Assembly: GCA_016785225.1 (NCBI GenBank)
Contig: JAFBJZ010000952.1
Coordinates: 6,794,501-6,858,500, forward strand
Reading direction: 5' to 3'
DNA from: Psettodes erumei
Lineage: Eukaryota; Chordata; Actinopteri; Pleuronectiformes; Psettodidae
DNA: 64,000 nucleotides
Shown: positions 48,370-60,739 of the stretch, piece after piece
Position numbering within the stretch: the first letter of the stretch is position 1
Layout: each line of letters begins with the position of its first letter
Notes under the pieces: generated by a model
Seen by the model: the letters and a program-made list of their open reading frames with translations, nothing else
Database searches by the model: none
What the model was told of the DNA's origin: nothing
Translations under genes and position numbers: made by a program

Positions 48370-48605
48370 GCCTCCCTTTTAGGAGGGGTTGAGGAGAATT
48401 GAATTCAGGCCCTGAGTGACGGGAGGAGGAAGATTTATCCCCGTCGGCGGACAATGCCGCCTTTTCGGGGACTTTAATCTCACCGGGACAATGGGCCTGG
48501 TTTTCCTCCTCGCACCAAGTCCACCACCACCGCCGCCCCCATCCCCCTGCGCTTTTCCCACGATGGTTGCTGATTAGCACCACGGGCCGATTGGACATAA
48601 GCCAT
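48370..48605. promoter_or_regulatory. Candidate regulatory stretch
   Basis: Unique sequence with ACTTTAATCTCACC, GGACAATGGGCC (SOX-like) and TGCTGATTAGCACC words. GGTGCTAATCAGCA is a short near-palindrome. Motif content only. Confidence 0.28.
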
Positions 48606-49418
48606 TATCTCTATCTTGTTGTCTTTTTTTTTTTAAGGGGGCTCAAAGTGATAAAAAAGATGTGAGAGGGTAAAGGGTTTGTAAGGCGATGAGGAGAAAA
48701 GAGGAGACAGACAGAAGGGGAAGAGGAGAGTGAAAGGAGGCCGAGAATGGCGAAGAAGGTCCCAAGACCATTAATTGAGCACAGGACAGAGGGTGATCCC
48801 ACTCAGCTGAGGAGACACTCACACAAACACGCACACACATGCACAGTCATTACTATGAGTCGTGCAATCCTGAGGAAAACAGGAAGGGTTAGCAAAATGA
48901 CTGTCATCTTTTAGGACAGACAGGATTTTCCAGGATTTGGAGGTGGGTGGGGTGCGGTTTAAGGTAACTTTCCCAAATGAACTAATGTAATCCAGTTGAG
49001 CAGCCTTTCAATAAATCCCATCCTCATGACGGTTCAATCAGTTTTGCTGAAACTGTTTCAGAGAGGTGCCGGTTTTGGAGGCTGCAGTTTGTGGTGCTGT
49101 TGAGCTATTTCACAAACTAAAGCCTCCTTTTAGAGATGCCAGAACGAAGCTCATGACTAGACACGGCTTTAAGAGAGACAAGTGCAAGACTCTCAGCCAG
49201 CCAGACACTGAGAGGTTCTGACTGAGCAAGTACCTTGATTTCTAAATGTCCACTTGCAAGTGTATGTGGCATGGCTGATTGTACGAGGACTGACTTTTTT
49301 TACACCTGCGTAGTCACCTGTGGATTCGTCCTGCACTTCCTTCCACCTCACATCCCCGTGTCTGCAAAAACACTAGTGAGCAAGTTTTGTCCAAGGAAGG
49401 CTCCTCAAACCTATTTGA

Positions 49419-49460
49419 GTTGCTAAGCAACAAAATATTGTTGCTTAGCAACAATATTTT
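49419..49460. promoter_or_regulatory. Paired palindromic X-boxes (RFX sites)
   Basis: GTTGCTAAGCAAC (49419-49431) and its exact reverse complement GTTGCTTAGCAAC (49440-49452) are both full palindromic X-box motifs. Their centres are 21 bases apart, about two helical turns. The segment 49432-49460 is a perfect 29-base palindrome with 14-base arms around the second box (arm sequence AAAATATTGTTGCT). RFX proteins bind such sites as dimers. Confidence 0.6.
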
Positions 49461-49866
49461 ATTTATTCCTCACTTGAAAAAAAGAAAGTTTGTTTTCATT
49501 ATAGATTGATCTGTCTGTGGCTTTTTTAAGGTAAGAAAGCAGCGAAACAAAAGTGCAGCGCTGCTCCTTTTGTTTGACGAACCTTTTCTCCACAGACGAA
49601 CACCTTCTGCCCGGCAACGAGGTCTGAATTTGTAAATACATTACACATGCAGAAGTTGTTACGGAGTCAGTCAGATATTATGGGTGGGTCATAAGCGTTA
49701 TGTAATGCAATGAGACATTATAATATCGAATCCCACTCTCTTGGCAGTGGTGAGACTCAATCTGTCGAGCGTTTACTCCGCTGTGAAAAGTTACAGCCTC
49801 ATTCCCTTTCTCCTGTGCTTGCATTCACAGCTGAGCACAAACACTCATGCACACGCTCTCAGACAG

Positions 49867-49895
<29 letters not shown>
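49867..49895 (+). repeat. (CA)n microsatellite
   Basis: About 14 CA units. Confidence 0.96.
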
Positions 49896-49899
<4 letters not shown>

Positions 49900-51024
49900 T
49901 GCACACTTCCTTCAAAAAAAATACAGCCCACACTCACATTACATTAAATCTCTGAATTATGGGTTACCAATTTCTAGTCAATGTACTGTGCGCCCTTTTT
50001 TCTGCTAAGCTGGATGTCTTGAGCCGAGTGTGTTTCCATGTCCAAACCACACCACGGGACGCTCCTAACCCAGCGGGACGATCTGAAAAAATAAATACTG
50101 CCATAATTACAGAAGAGAGAGACATGGGCCATGTCTGACATGACAAACCCCAGATGGATATCTCAGGCTGACCCTGTGTGTTTGTGTATGTGCGTGTCTG
50201 TGAGTGTGTGTGCGTGTGCGTCTGTGTGTGGTAGGCATGTTTGTGTATATGTTTGTACCCCCGTTTGTAAGAGTCGGCGTGTGCGCTTGAGTGGAAACAT
50301 GACCTGTGTTCCACGTCTGCACGGGCCCCTGTGCCGCCGCACGCGTCGTGGGGGACCGTGGCGGGACCGCGAGTCAGTGAGAGAGCGCGCAGGTAAAGAG
50401 AAAGGAGCGAGAGAGCGAGAGAAGGAAGGCCGTCAGGTCAGAAAGCAGGACAGAGGAGCGGAGGACACAAGAGGAAGAGACCAAGAGCGCAGAGAGAAAT
50501 CTCTGGATGTGATTTGGGGAAGCTCAGAGTAAATATTTATTTCCCATCGCTGGGCCTGTCAGTGGTAACGTGATGGATTCACCGCCTGATGTCTTCCAAC
50601 ACACACTGCTGCTATTCAAAGACGCCCGTCTCCCCACCACCGCTGCCGCCACCCCCCCCTCGAACCCCCACCCTCGTGTTTATGGTGGCATGACTTGCAC
50701 TGCGGCAGACTGCTACACAATACAAACGCAAAATGAGATACTTGCACTTTGGGCATGCGAATACGCAGTCACAGCCACACGCAGTCGCACACACACACGC
50801 ACAGGCACACACAAACAGACAAACACACGTGTCTCATAAATGCATTCCTTTGTTGTAGGAAAGATTACCAGCTCAGCTTATCCCCGCTTGTTTTGCACTA
50901 TATCCCTTGTGTGTGTGTGTCTGTGTGTGTGTATAAGTGTGTTTTGCATCCATTACCTGTCTTTGTGGCAGCACAATATACTGCATTCACGATATCTCTC
51001 TCTCCAACTCTCTTGGTCATGCAC

Positions 51025-51048
51025 ATACACACACACACACACACACAC
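51025..51048 (+). repeat. (CA)n microsatellite
   Basis: About 11 CA units. Confidence 0.95.
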
Positions 51049-51715
51049 TTTGGCTCGCAATGTGGATGTAGAGAGGTCTGTGAAAGAAGAAAAATGTGAC
51101 ATAACATTTCAAAGCACATGCGCGTTTTAAAAAAAAAAACGTAGAGAAGGTTCTGCCATTGTGTAAGGAAAAAAAATAAAACTAAATCTTTTTTTAATAT
51201 ATTCTGTCTGATCAATTTCAGCCATGAGTCCAGCCTATCCATTTCTGCCGCTGTGCTTTCTCAGTAAAAAGCTGCTTCGTCGGTGTTCCTCGCTCTTTCG
51301 GAGTTGTGAAATCGTGTCCGGGAAAGCCTGCAAGGATCTCAGCCTCAGGAGGCCGTTTTCCCAGAGAAAGCCAGATCTCTGGCTCATCTCTGGTGCAACA
51401 CTTTGCAAATGGACGGGCCAGTCTGTCAGCCTGCGGGCTTTCTGTCCCTCTGCACACCCCCTTCTGGTCATCGGTCTCCCCTCAAGCCCTCCGTTTTTTT
51501 TTTCTTCCCTCCCATCTTCCGAAATAGTCTTCCTAACGAGCGTTGGCCCATCCCTGTTCCCAGCTATAAAAACAGGCCCCGGTGGCCGAAGATGCTTTCG
51601 AGAATGTGGTTATTATTGCACATACACACACACATACGCAGGGGCCCCTCTCCAGTAGTTTGGTAAATGATGCCCCAAACTTAGCTTGGAGCAGGAATGA
51701 GTCCAAGGTTTCTTC

Positions 51716-51741
51716 TCATCATCATCATCATCATCATCATT
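51716..51741 (+). repeat. (TCA)n trinucleotide repeat
   Basis: About eight TCA units. Confidence 0.95.
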
Positions 51742-52500
51742 CCTCGGCAGGCCCATGACTCAGCCCGAGTCACATTATTTGTTCCAGAGAAAACATCATT
51801 TTTTTTTCTGTCAACTCTCGCTCTCCTCCCTCTGTTTTCTCTCTTTCGAACTCACGCTGTTATTCTTTCCTTTCATATCTCCCTGCATCTTTATCTCTTT
51901 GCTCCCACTGTAAATTGTCTCTGGTGTCTCTCTTTTTCCAATTTCTCCATATGTTTGTCTCGTGCTTTTCTTACTCAATACGCAATTTCTGCCCTTTTTT
52001 TTTTTTTTTCCACGGGCAGACTGTTCTTTAAGAAGCAGGCCAGAGTAATTCAAACAACATGGCTCTAATTTGCTATGACATGTTTCATTTCTGACCTCAC
52101 TTCAGATAACCATCTTGCTCTCTGCCTTTCTCCCCGCATGTCTCTTTCTCTCTCTCACATTCGGGGCTATGCTTTGGATGAGCCCGGCCTATTCATGGAG
52201 GATTCCTCTCACCGCGCGCTCATGCTAACGGTTTTGCGGGTACTCAAGAAGGCCGAGATGTTTGCTTTTGCTCTGTGGGTCATTTGAACAAATGTGTTCC
52301 CCAGGAGCCAAAAACTGCTGGACGCACCGTGAGCCGTCAGTTTCTTATCTGGGTTCGAGAGGCTTTCAGTGGTTGTGTGTTTGGAAAGCCACTTTCTGTG
52401 TCAATTGCGACTGCAATGCACGGGACAGGACGTACCACAAGACTCGATGTTTTGCCCAGCCGGACGCAACAACGAAATCTGACATTATAGAGAAATATGG

Positions 52501-52529
52501 AGTGTGTGTGTGTGTGTGTGGGGGGGGGG
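52501..52529 (+). repeat. (TG)n microsatellite ending in a G9-10 run
   Basis: Same TG-to-poly-G architecture as at 8812. Confidence 0.95.
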
Positions 52530-54159
52530 TTGACAGGAAATGACTGAACAGTTCAATTTGGGTGCTGGGGTAAGTCGGAGTGAAAAAACTTGACAGGCGC
52601 AGCACACTCTGCTGCCAACCCCAAAAGCCACAAATATGAGCGTGTTCCCTGAGAAGTCGGCCATGTGAAAACAAAAGTGCCTGGCAGTGGGCAGCGGAGA
52701 GAGGTTGGAGGGAGGAGAGGGAGAGAACTGTGGAGGTTTAATTTAGGTGAGAGGTCAACGCGAAGCCAAAGCCAGGGGCGACGCACGGCGAAGGCGACAC
52801 GCCTTTCTGCCGCCCTTCGCCAACGCACTCATATAACACACGGAACATGTCGGTGCTGTCCATCACGCCCTCCAACGGAGACATGCGCCCCTTCGCGGGC
52901 CTCCATCACAATTTTGCGCCCAGCCTCTGTGTGTTTGCGGCCCTGAGGGAAGAGGCAGGGAAGGGCAGGCCAGTTTGTACACACTGTGGAAAGGTCAAAA
53001 GAACAGTCACACACGCCATCACTGCAACCACAGGGAGGGAAAATGTCTATATTTAAACATTCCTGTTTTGAAAAAAAATAGACTGTTTTATGAGAAATAA
53101 ATTGTTAATTGAATGATGTTTTCCTCTTTTCAGTAACATTTCTCTGCTAGAGAGAAAAAAAAGGAGAATAAAAACAGACAAAACTGATGATTTGTGAAAT
53201 GTGAATGGCCGGTTCAACAATGCACCGTAAAAATTATGACGCTCCGGCCTGTGAATGTTGCTTTTTCTGAGCTCTACACACTGGCCAACTTTTACAACTG
53301 AGATGTGGATTTACAGCCATCACAACGCACATCATAAACATGCCAAGTGTTGCGCATGTGCGGCCTGTAGATGAGGCTGCTGACGGCTGTCACACAAAGA
53401 CTCCATCCAAGACACCGATGTGCATCACAGTCATCTGTTACAGAGGCCGTATTATTCCTGTATGGAAATGCTACACAGTAGGCATGGCTGTGTTGGAATG
53501 TGGCATCAGGGTGGCCCTGTGGCTGCGGAAAGTATCCCACAACATAAAAGTCACCTCTGACCCCTCCAAGAAGTGGAGCACATCATTATCCACGCATCCT
53601 GCTTTATTCTTTGTCCGTGTCTCCCTCTAGGTCACTCTGAATAAAAGTGTCAGCGAAATGGATGAAATGCATGTGAAATAACATCTGAGCGAGCTGCACA
53701 TGGTAACTCATTTGACACAGATTTTTCCTTACAGTGTCTAGTTTAAACCCAGGCCAGGGATTTTTCCGCAGCATGTAATCTACCCAGCAGAAACCTGCAT
53801 CCAAACTCCCTCGGACTAAAATAAAAACAGTGCGATTCCCTTCCAGAAAGGAGAATTAAGACAGATGCTCGGTATCTTTCACATATCCCGTATTCCCTGT
53901 GGAAACCCAAGAGCGCTACAAATGGTTAGCAACCCAAGTAACAAGGTCAGCCTCCCCCACACCCGCCCCGACCGAACCTGCACGCTGAGCCAATGCAAAG
54001 CTGCTCAACTGTACCAGCTAATGCCTTTGGCTGCTTCAACAGCTGCACTGCCTTTCCTCGTCCCTCGTGTGCACCAACAAGTGATGTGTGTGTAAATGCA
54101 AGTGTGTTTTTCTGAGGGAGGAGACGCTTTGTGCATGTGCGCACTTACTTTTCAAATGC

Positions 54160-54160
<1 letters not shown>
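52530..54160. other. Intronic sequence without a recognised feature
   Basis: Unique sequence, GC-richer at 52680-52960. Open frames are short and unrelated to known families. Confidence 0.5.
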
Positions 54161-54165
<5 letters not shown>

Positions 54166-54215
<50 letters not shown>

Positions 54216-54218
54216 GTG
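54166..54218 (+). repeat. (TG)n microsatellite
   Basis: About 25 TG units ending in CGTGTGTGCATGCGCG. Confidence 0.97.
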
Positions 54219-55076
54219 CATGCGCGTAGCCATTTGCATAGTGCGGGTCGTAAGAAAGACTTCATTCACGTCTTCTGTGAAGTTATCCAAGTGCTCACCT
54301 CAAGATGTTCACACTCCAGACCTGCCAATTAGAAACAGAGTCAACTCTGTCTCTCTGAATTCACTCACTCTCCCTTTGGTTTTTTTGATGGGATGCCTCA
54401 GAGTCAGTTCAAGGAACTGGGCAAGATCCTGGGAGTATCAGAGAAGTTGTAAGGGAATTTTTGAGAATTTGCCATCAACTACCTTTATGCAAATATATTT
54501 AAGAAATTGTGAGAATGTAATGTATTGATAAATGATAAATCACAGGATTTAATTGGTTCTTCCCACCAACAATGCCATCTTGTCCCTCTCTGTCAAATTA
54601 AGGCAAGATACCATAAAAAAGAATATTGAGAAACTACAGAGCATCTTGCGATGACGTCACACAGGCTGTGACACCCGGCAACATGTTTTTAACCCACGAG
54701 CATTCATACTATGACTGTAACTTGTACGAATGTGACGCCGTCGCCATGACAAAATCTGCCCACTGGCCGAAAGGCGACGACCACATTCTGCCGAGATGAC
54801 ACAGACTCACAAGTTAAAATGACTACCATCCACGCTTGTTTTTTTTCTGGCATTAAAAAACAGCTGTATTTGAAATTAAAAGGCTGTTTTTTGTTCAGAT
54901 CTTAGGAGAGAATTTGTTTGCACTTGGTGACGTTTTTCTGAACCCTAGCATTGAACCAATGACCCTTCAATGGCCGGCGCTTCCTCTGATGGCAGAAAAC
55001 CAGCAGAGTCAATTTGATTAGCTGCCACTCTTTCTTCCAATACTGCCTCAGGTAATGAGGTATGTCTGGAAGCAGG

Positions 55077-55126
55077 AGGAGGGGGGCAAGATAAGGTGGG
55101 GGGGCATTAGGGTTGGCGGGGGGGTT
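55077..55126 (+). other. G-quadruplex-forming tract
   Basis: G6, G7, GGG and G7 runs separated by 4-12 bases. Confidence 0.5.
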
Positions 55127-55584
55127 GGCTGAGGTGGGCACGTGGAGGGGCAAGGGACCCTTCAAACTTCAAAGGTTTCAGACTGGACACAAAACACACG
55201 GTATGAGGAGGGGGAGGAGGAGGGACCACACAAATCTAATTTTCCTAAACAGGGGGAAATGCAGACAATGAGGAGTTGGAGGTAAACTACTTCTGACCCC
55301 ACTTTTACCTGGTTACCCCCACCTATCTGTTCCTCCTCCCTTCCTCCCTCCCTGCTTTCCAGATCTGATTAAGCAGCGGTGGAAGGGAGCCTCCACTCGT
55401 TAAGGAACCCTGTCATGACAAAGAGAAACACAAAGCATGACCTGCCTTCAATTGGAAACGGATCCACAGTGGAGGGGCAAGCAGGGAGGGAGCCAGAGGA
55501 AGAGAAAGAGGGAGAGAGACGGAGATAATTGAATCAAGGCTGTGGGGGAAGAAGATAAATCTTATTATTGATACCTCAGTTGAG

Positions 55585-55627
55585 CAGAGAGACAGAGAGA
55601 GGGGGGAGAGAGAGAGAGAGAGAGAGA
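55585..55627 (+). repeat. (GA)n microsatellite, interrupted
   Basis: GAGAGACAGAGAGAGGGGGG then GA units. Confidence 0.92.
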
Positions 55628-56117
55628 TCAGTCTCACTTCATTGAGACAGCTAATATATCTGGATCATTTAGCTGCCTGCTCAAGTTTAGAAAGCGCGCG
55701 CACATGGAGCAGAGTGTGCCTGCATGAGCACGTATGTACACGTGCATGTCCAGCCCTCTGTTTTTCTACTATTTTTTTTTCTTCTCCAGTTGTAGATTAA
55801 AATGGTCTTAGCGGACCGTAGAATGATTAGGTCAACTCAAAAACCTCAGGCATCTTCACGCTTCCCCAACTTACTTCTTATGTCTCCCACGATGCATCTA
55901 AAAATTTCCAAACACAGAAGCTGGAAAACAACGGTGGAGGGCAAAGTCTGATTTGGCTTTTTCCTGAAACAAGTTATTCTCTCCAGAACAAATACAGAAC
56001 AAATGTGTCACTTTTCCCGCGTTCCAGCTGGCTGATGCTCCGAGGCCTCGTGTTGTTATTTTAATGTTCCTCTTCGCAGAAATGCCAGCTAAAACAATTA
56101 ACGCACAGGCACTTAGG

Positions 56118-56139
56118 CACACACACACACACACACACA
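56118..56139 (+). repeat. (CA)n microsatellite
   Basis: About 11 CA units. Confidence 0.95.
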
Positions 56140-56149
56140 ACTGACTGTA

Positions 56150-58870
56150 GGTGCTTGACAGGACTTTCCCTCACTCATCGCCTGCACTGAACAGCTGAGC
56201 TTTTTCACCTGCGTTTCAGAAAATAACCTACAAATTTGCCTATGTATTAATAGTTGTGTGTCTGTGTGTGTTTGTGTACAATGTAAGTCTGAACATGGGA
56301 CCTAGCGTTCAACTCTACGGCAGTGACAGGAAACAACTTACAAATCTGTAAATTATCCTGATGACAGTTTATACTCTGCAGAGGTCACCTTTGCCACAGG
56401 GATGAGCTCATAACTGTGAGCGAACGCGAACACGCACACGCACACCAGCAGTCTGATTATATCATTCCTTGGAGTGAAGTTAGGAAAACAAATGTGCTCC
56501 TCTGCTTAGAAAGCCACACATGAAGTGTCAGGTGTAGAGCTCAAGTAAGTACAAAGAGGAGCTGTGTCCATGCTGTCACTGGGCAGCATCACTTCTTTTT
56601 CCTGAACCGTCCAGATGCTCGATTCCAGATGACACATGACTTCTACCTGTGCACAGAGTCAAAGAAAAATCCAACGTTGCCAGATAAGCGTCATGTCTTC
56701 GTTTTTCTCTGGATGTGCTCACCCTATGTCTTAAGATCCAGCAGAGAGGTTTTGAGGGTGCAAGAACTCGGGACGCCACTTTGAGTGGCACGTGACCCCC
56801 CGAGCTGTGTCTGACGCTGCTGCTACGAGCTCCAGGGGCTGGTGTGAATGGAGGTGATCAATAATGGATGAGGTGGACAGCAAGGATGACGAACTCCGTG
56901 GAAACTCAAGAGGCTGGCGAGCCGGGGGGGGAACAGTGGACTTTATGTCTTGCATGCATTGCGCGGCTGGCGCGCAAGCGAACACAACATATGTGCACCC
57001 GAACGTGCAGACACACACGCTCACAGACCCACAAAAATGCACACAGAAAGAGGGGGAGAGCCAGCTGCCATCTGAAACAGTCCGATGTGTAAATAAACAC
57101 CGAAGAGCTTTCCAGCCAAACAAAACCAATTTTCAAAGCTCTACAAACACTGTTGGACCAATCCTGACAGTGGCCTTTTTTTTTTTTTTTTTTAAAGGAA
57201 CTGCTCAATTAATATGTCACCACAACTCATGACCACGAGACCTGCTAAAATAAGCGAGCCACTTCGGTCCTCGCCTCTGGAGAGGGATGAGAGAGGGACA
57301 TAAATTGCCCTCTTTAGAGTAAAAGACTCATCCAAAAAAAAAAACAGTAAGCTGTGAGTGAGCACCTGCAGCACTGAAAATAAATATGTTCTATGTCTTC
57401 TTTTTTTTTGTTCCCACTGCTGACACCCTCGTCACCACATGAGCAACCTGTGAAAACAATTCTGTACAACTCCGTTTATCCACTTTCATCAGGTTTTCCC
57501 TCCATCTCTGCAGACCTGAACCGACAGACATTTCTGACCATGTACATGGACGACAGCGTCCGAACACACAGCGAGGACTTTGGATTGGATCTGTCTCACG
57601 ACCATCATAAAGTATGGGATTTGCATTCAAAACATTTTCCCAAACCGCGGCTGCTGTCAACAGTCGATACAGCTGTTATAGCATCACTGTATTTAAGTTG
57701 TCTTGAGTGAAAAAATAAAATTCTTTAATTCGTTAAATATTATTTTGCATCCTCATTAATGTTATGAGGCTTGAACAAGTAATTCAAAATTATGTTTTTA
57801 TCCAAGTATGAATTTATGTTAAGGAATTTCTGTCTGTCTAAAAGTGTTCACTTCATTTTTCCAGGTCAGCATCGCCAACAAAAATGATGTAAAACCACTT
57901 ATAATAATAAAATGAACCCTGCATCCCTGTGTACCAACTCGGTCAGGCAAATAACTATGGTCCCTGCACACTTGTGGTCAATTTATTAATGTTGTAAACT
58001 TTGTCGGGTGTTTCCAAATGCAAAATGATAAGAGACGCTTACATGGAAACAAAAAACATTGCATTGGATATTATATAAATAATGTATCTCAAGTAAATGA
58101 TATCACCAGTGTCAAGGCAGCCATTTTTTTTTCTTTTTTTTCTTTTATTTTAACAGGAATGTTCCTCACACTCACTGTGAATGTGGGTGGAGAAAAAAGA
58201 GGAGAGGAGCACATGGTCTCTGTCACAGATGTCGCGTTGGCTCGCCGCTGCGCATCGCTTAAATGTCCGCCCGCTGCACCTGACCCGGCCCCTCCCACCC
58301 ATGATGTGTGTGCGATCTGATCTCGAACACATCGAAGGCATGAAGAGCGGAGGAAGTGATCAAAGTGTCAACGAGAACCCCTGATACCAAAAACCCGCTC
58401 TGCCCCCCGATCCGAAACGCAATCCACACGGGTCCGTAATTCAGATCCCCACCTTGAGGACGACGAGGCTTTGATGTCAGCGTAAAGGAGGTTTAATGGA
58501 TGTTGATCCCCATGAGCCTCAACATTAATGCCACGGAAAAGAGATGCAAACATTTCGACAGTGAACAGATACTGACTCAAACACTGAAAGACGTGCACTC
58601 GTCTGTGGCTGCTACCTGAAATTACAATTTGAGAATCTGTTCTTGCTTGAGTTTAATCCCAGTTTTTAAATTGCCAATACACGTGTGAGGTAAGTGAGTA
58701 AGAGCGCTTTGTGAAATGAGACGGGCTCAGAATCAAAGAACAGCAAGAGAAAAATTCGAAAAGATAGACGGAGTCAATTTATCGCTTCTCCTTTGTCTGA
58801 TGTTGGTTTCAAAGGTGCAGTTGGAAGTGAAAGACACAGGTTGGACCACGAGGACCCCTGTCCTGACTAT
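56150..58870. other. Intronic sequence, mostly without a recognised feature
   Basis: Unique sequence with a T18 run at 57176-57193 and a pyrimidine-rich T run near 58125. Nothing gene-like. Confidence 0.5.
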
Positions 58871-58875
58871 GCTGG

Positions 58876-58919
<44 letters not shown>
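58876..58919 (+). repeat. (TG)n microsatellite
   Basis: About 22 TG units. Confidence 0.97.
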
Positions 58920-58920
<1 letters not shown>

Positions 58921-59289
58921 TTGGCAGACCCAGATGGCAGGCGGGCGAGGGGGAAGGCGGGCCAAGCGGACAGGAAGCAGTAAAGGATAGTTCTTGTTAC
59001 GAGGATCAGACGGCGGGACGAGCCGCGCTCAAAGCTCCTGCCGCCGCTGTACCCAAGGTGTGGGTTACACGCCTGGACACAGGGGACGCACACACATTCG
59101 CTTCTCTGTGCTCCCCATGGGCAACGCGGCGGTGGCAGTGGTGTGTGTGTGTGCGCGCACGCGTACGTCGGTTTGTGTCCAAATTAACACGCAAAGGCAA
59201 ATGTGCACAAACACAAACACACACACACACATGCGCGTGTATTCGGTCACACGCGGACTCTAACACCCCCTCCACCCCCTCCTCCCCCA

Positions 59290-59440
59290 AGCAGATCCAC
59301 TTAAAAGGGCTCGTATCAATTGTCAGCGGCCATGTTTAGTTGTTTAGGCCCCTTCTCTCCACTGATGAGGACCAGACCATGGAAAATGCAGTCACCCATT
59401 AGCCACATGTTGCTTCTAATACTGACCCAATAAAATGCCA
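59290..59440. promoter_or_regulatory. Candidate conserved non-coding element
   Basis: CCACTTAA (NKX-type, 59297-59304) and CAATTGTCAG (59317-59326) occur in unique sequence, followed by CCCATTAGCC and CTAATACTGACCC. Confidence 0.36.
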
Positions 59441-59639
59441 CCCCTCCCCACCCCTGCCACAAAGAGTTCATCTGGCCTACCACACAGAGAGAAGACGGAT
59501 GGAGAGGGAAAGACAGGAAAACACAAATTTAAGGAGCAAAGGAGGGATACGGCGAGCCAGAGAGGGAGAAGAGGAGAGAAGGGAAATGCGAATAAAGACG
59601 TTAGCAGTGTCAAAGAAGAGGGAAGCGCGTGGGCCTGCT

Positions 59640-59760
59640 GCTAATTTCCCGCCCTGAGTGCAGTAATCTAAGGGGAAGATTAAGGTGAAGGAGTTATTCT
59701 TGACTATTTTATTAAGAGGTGCTTTAGGCGCTGGAAGAAAGGGCTTTAGCGCTCCTCCAG
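59640..59760. promoter_or_regulatory. Candidate element: E2F site, inverted TAATCT pair, CTTTAGCGCT direct repeats
   Basis: TTTCCCGCC (E2F consensus) lies at 59645-59653. TAATCT and AGATTA form inverted bicoid/OTX-like sites at 59664-59682. CTTTAGGCGCT (about 59723) and CTTTAGCGCT (about 59745) are near-identical direct repeats. Confidence 0.38.
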
Positions 59761-60662
59761 CAGCGTGCCATACAATACAAGACAAACATTTGCTGTTATT
59801 TCACCAAAGTACTCTCAGATGTGCTGGGTCGGGGCCTTGCCTTTTACTGTGGAGGAACTTGGCATCAAAGTTCCCTGCACTCCTCTGAAAACAGAAATCT
59901 GCCCTTCTTTTCTGTCGGTCCTGCCCTCAGCCGGCGTCCGGCGGATAAATAGCGAGGTGTCAGAAGAAAAGATGGCAAACCCCACACCTAGTTTGAATTA
60001 AAATGAGACAGAGCGGCGGAGATGAACGCAGACGCACACGTGCGGCCTGTACTGCTGTCACAGGCAGAGTTTCATCATCATAATCTGTATAAAGTTGTTT
60101 TTTTGTTGTTGTTTTTTTTCAAAAAATGTAAATATTTTCTCTTGGCCTCACAGTTAAAGTCTGTATAAATGTTTAGAACATCAACAGTATGTAAACAAGC
60201 CATCCGAACCCTGCAGGTTACTGTAGATTTGAAAAGGTCTTGGAAAAGCTCAGTTTTTACATCATACGTAATAAAAAGGACACTGCAGCATGAAAAAAAA
60301 GAAAGAGAGAAACTTCTCAAACGGAGCCAAGGCCGGCGAGAGGCCAGCAGCAGCTTCACCCACCTGTCTCTTTTGTTTGCTTTGTCACTGCCTCGCCAAG
60401 CCATTCTTAAACACTTACTGCTCTTCAGTGCGGTTGAAAAACAAGATGCCTCTGTCGGCGCACGCGTGCGTGCGTTTTTGCGCGTGCGGTCATCTGAGTG
60501 AGCTTTTACAGTACTCAGGGAAAAGCAGAGAAACAGATTCACGAAGCCAACGTGGCGCTAAAACAGAGAAATAACAGCAACACCGAGCTGCATGTCTTCA
60601 GCCCCCCCCCACACTCCCCTCCCCCCAAATTAGACCAACATGCAAACAGGCAGGTCCCGGAG

Positions 60663-60712
60663 TGCAAACATTTGTTTGCAATAACATCTCCCCAATTAAA
60701 ACAGCTTAATTG
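60663..60712. promoter_or_regulatory. Two adjacent palindromes: forkhead-like and homeodomain-like
   Basis: TGCAAACA-TT-TGTTTGCA (60663-60680) has perfect 8-base arms, each holding a forkhead-type TGTTTGC. Twelve bases on, CAATTAA-AACAGC-TTAATTG (60693-60712) has perfect 7-base arms around homeodomain cores. Confidence 0.5.
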
Positions 60713-60739
60713 ACACGTCTCGAAAAACATCAGGAACTT

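Noticed and set aside
57176..57193. T18 run considered as the poly(A) tail of a minus-strand retrocopy
   Set aside because: No gene-like sequence or target-site duplication next to it; simple homopolymer.
58716..59339. 207-residue plus-strand open frame
   Set aside because: It contains a Cys-Val run translated from the TG microsatellite and shows no domain.
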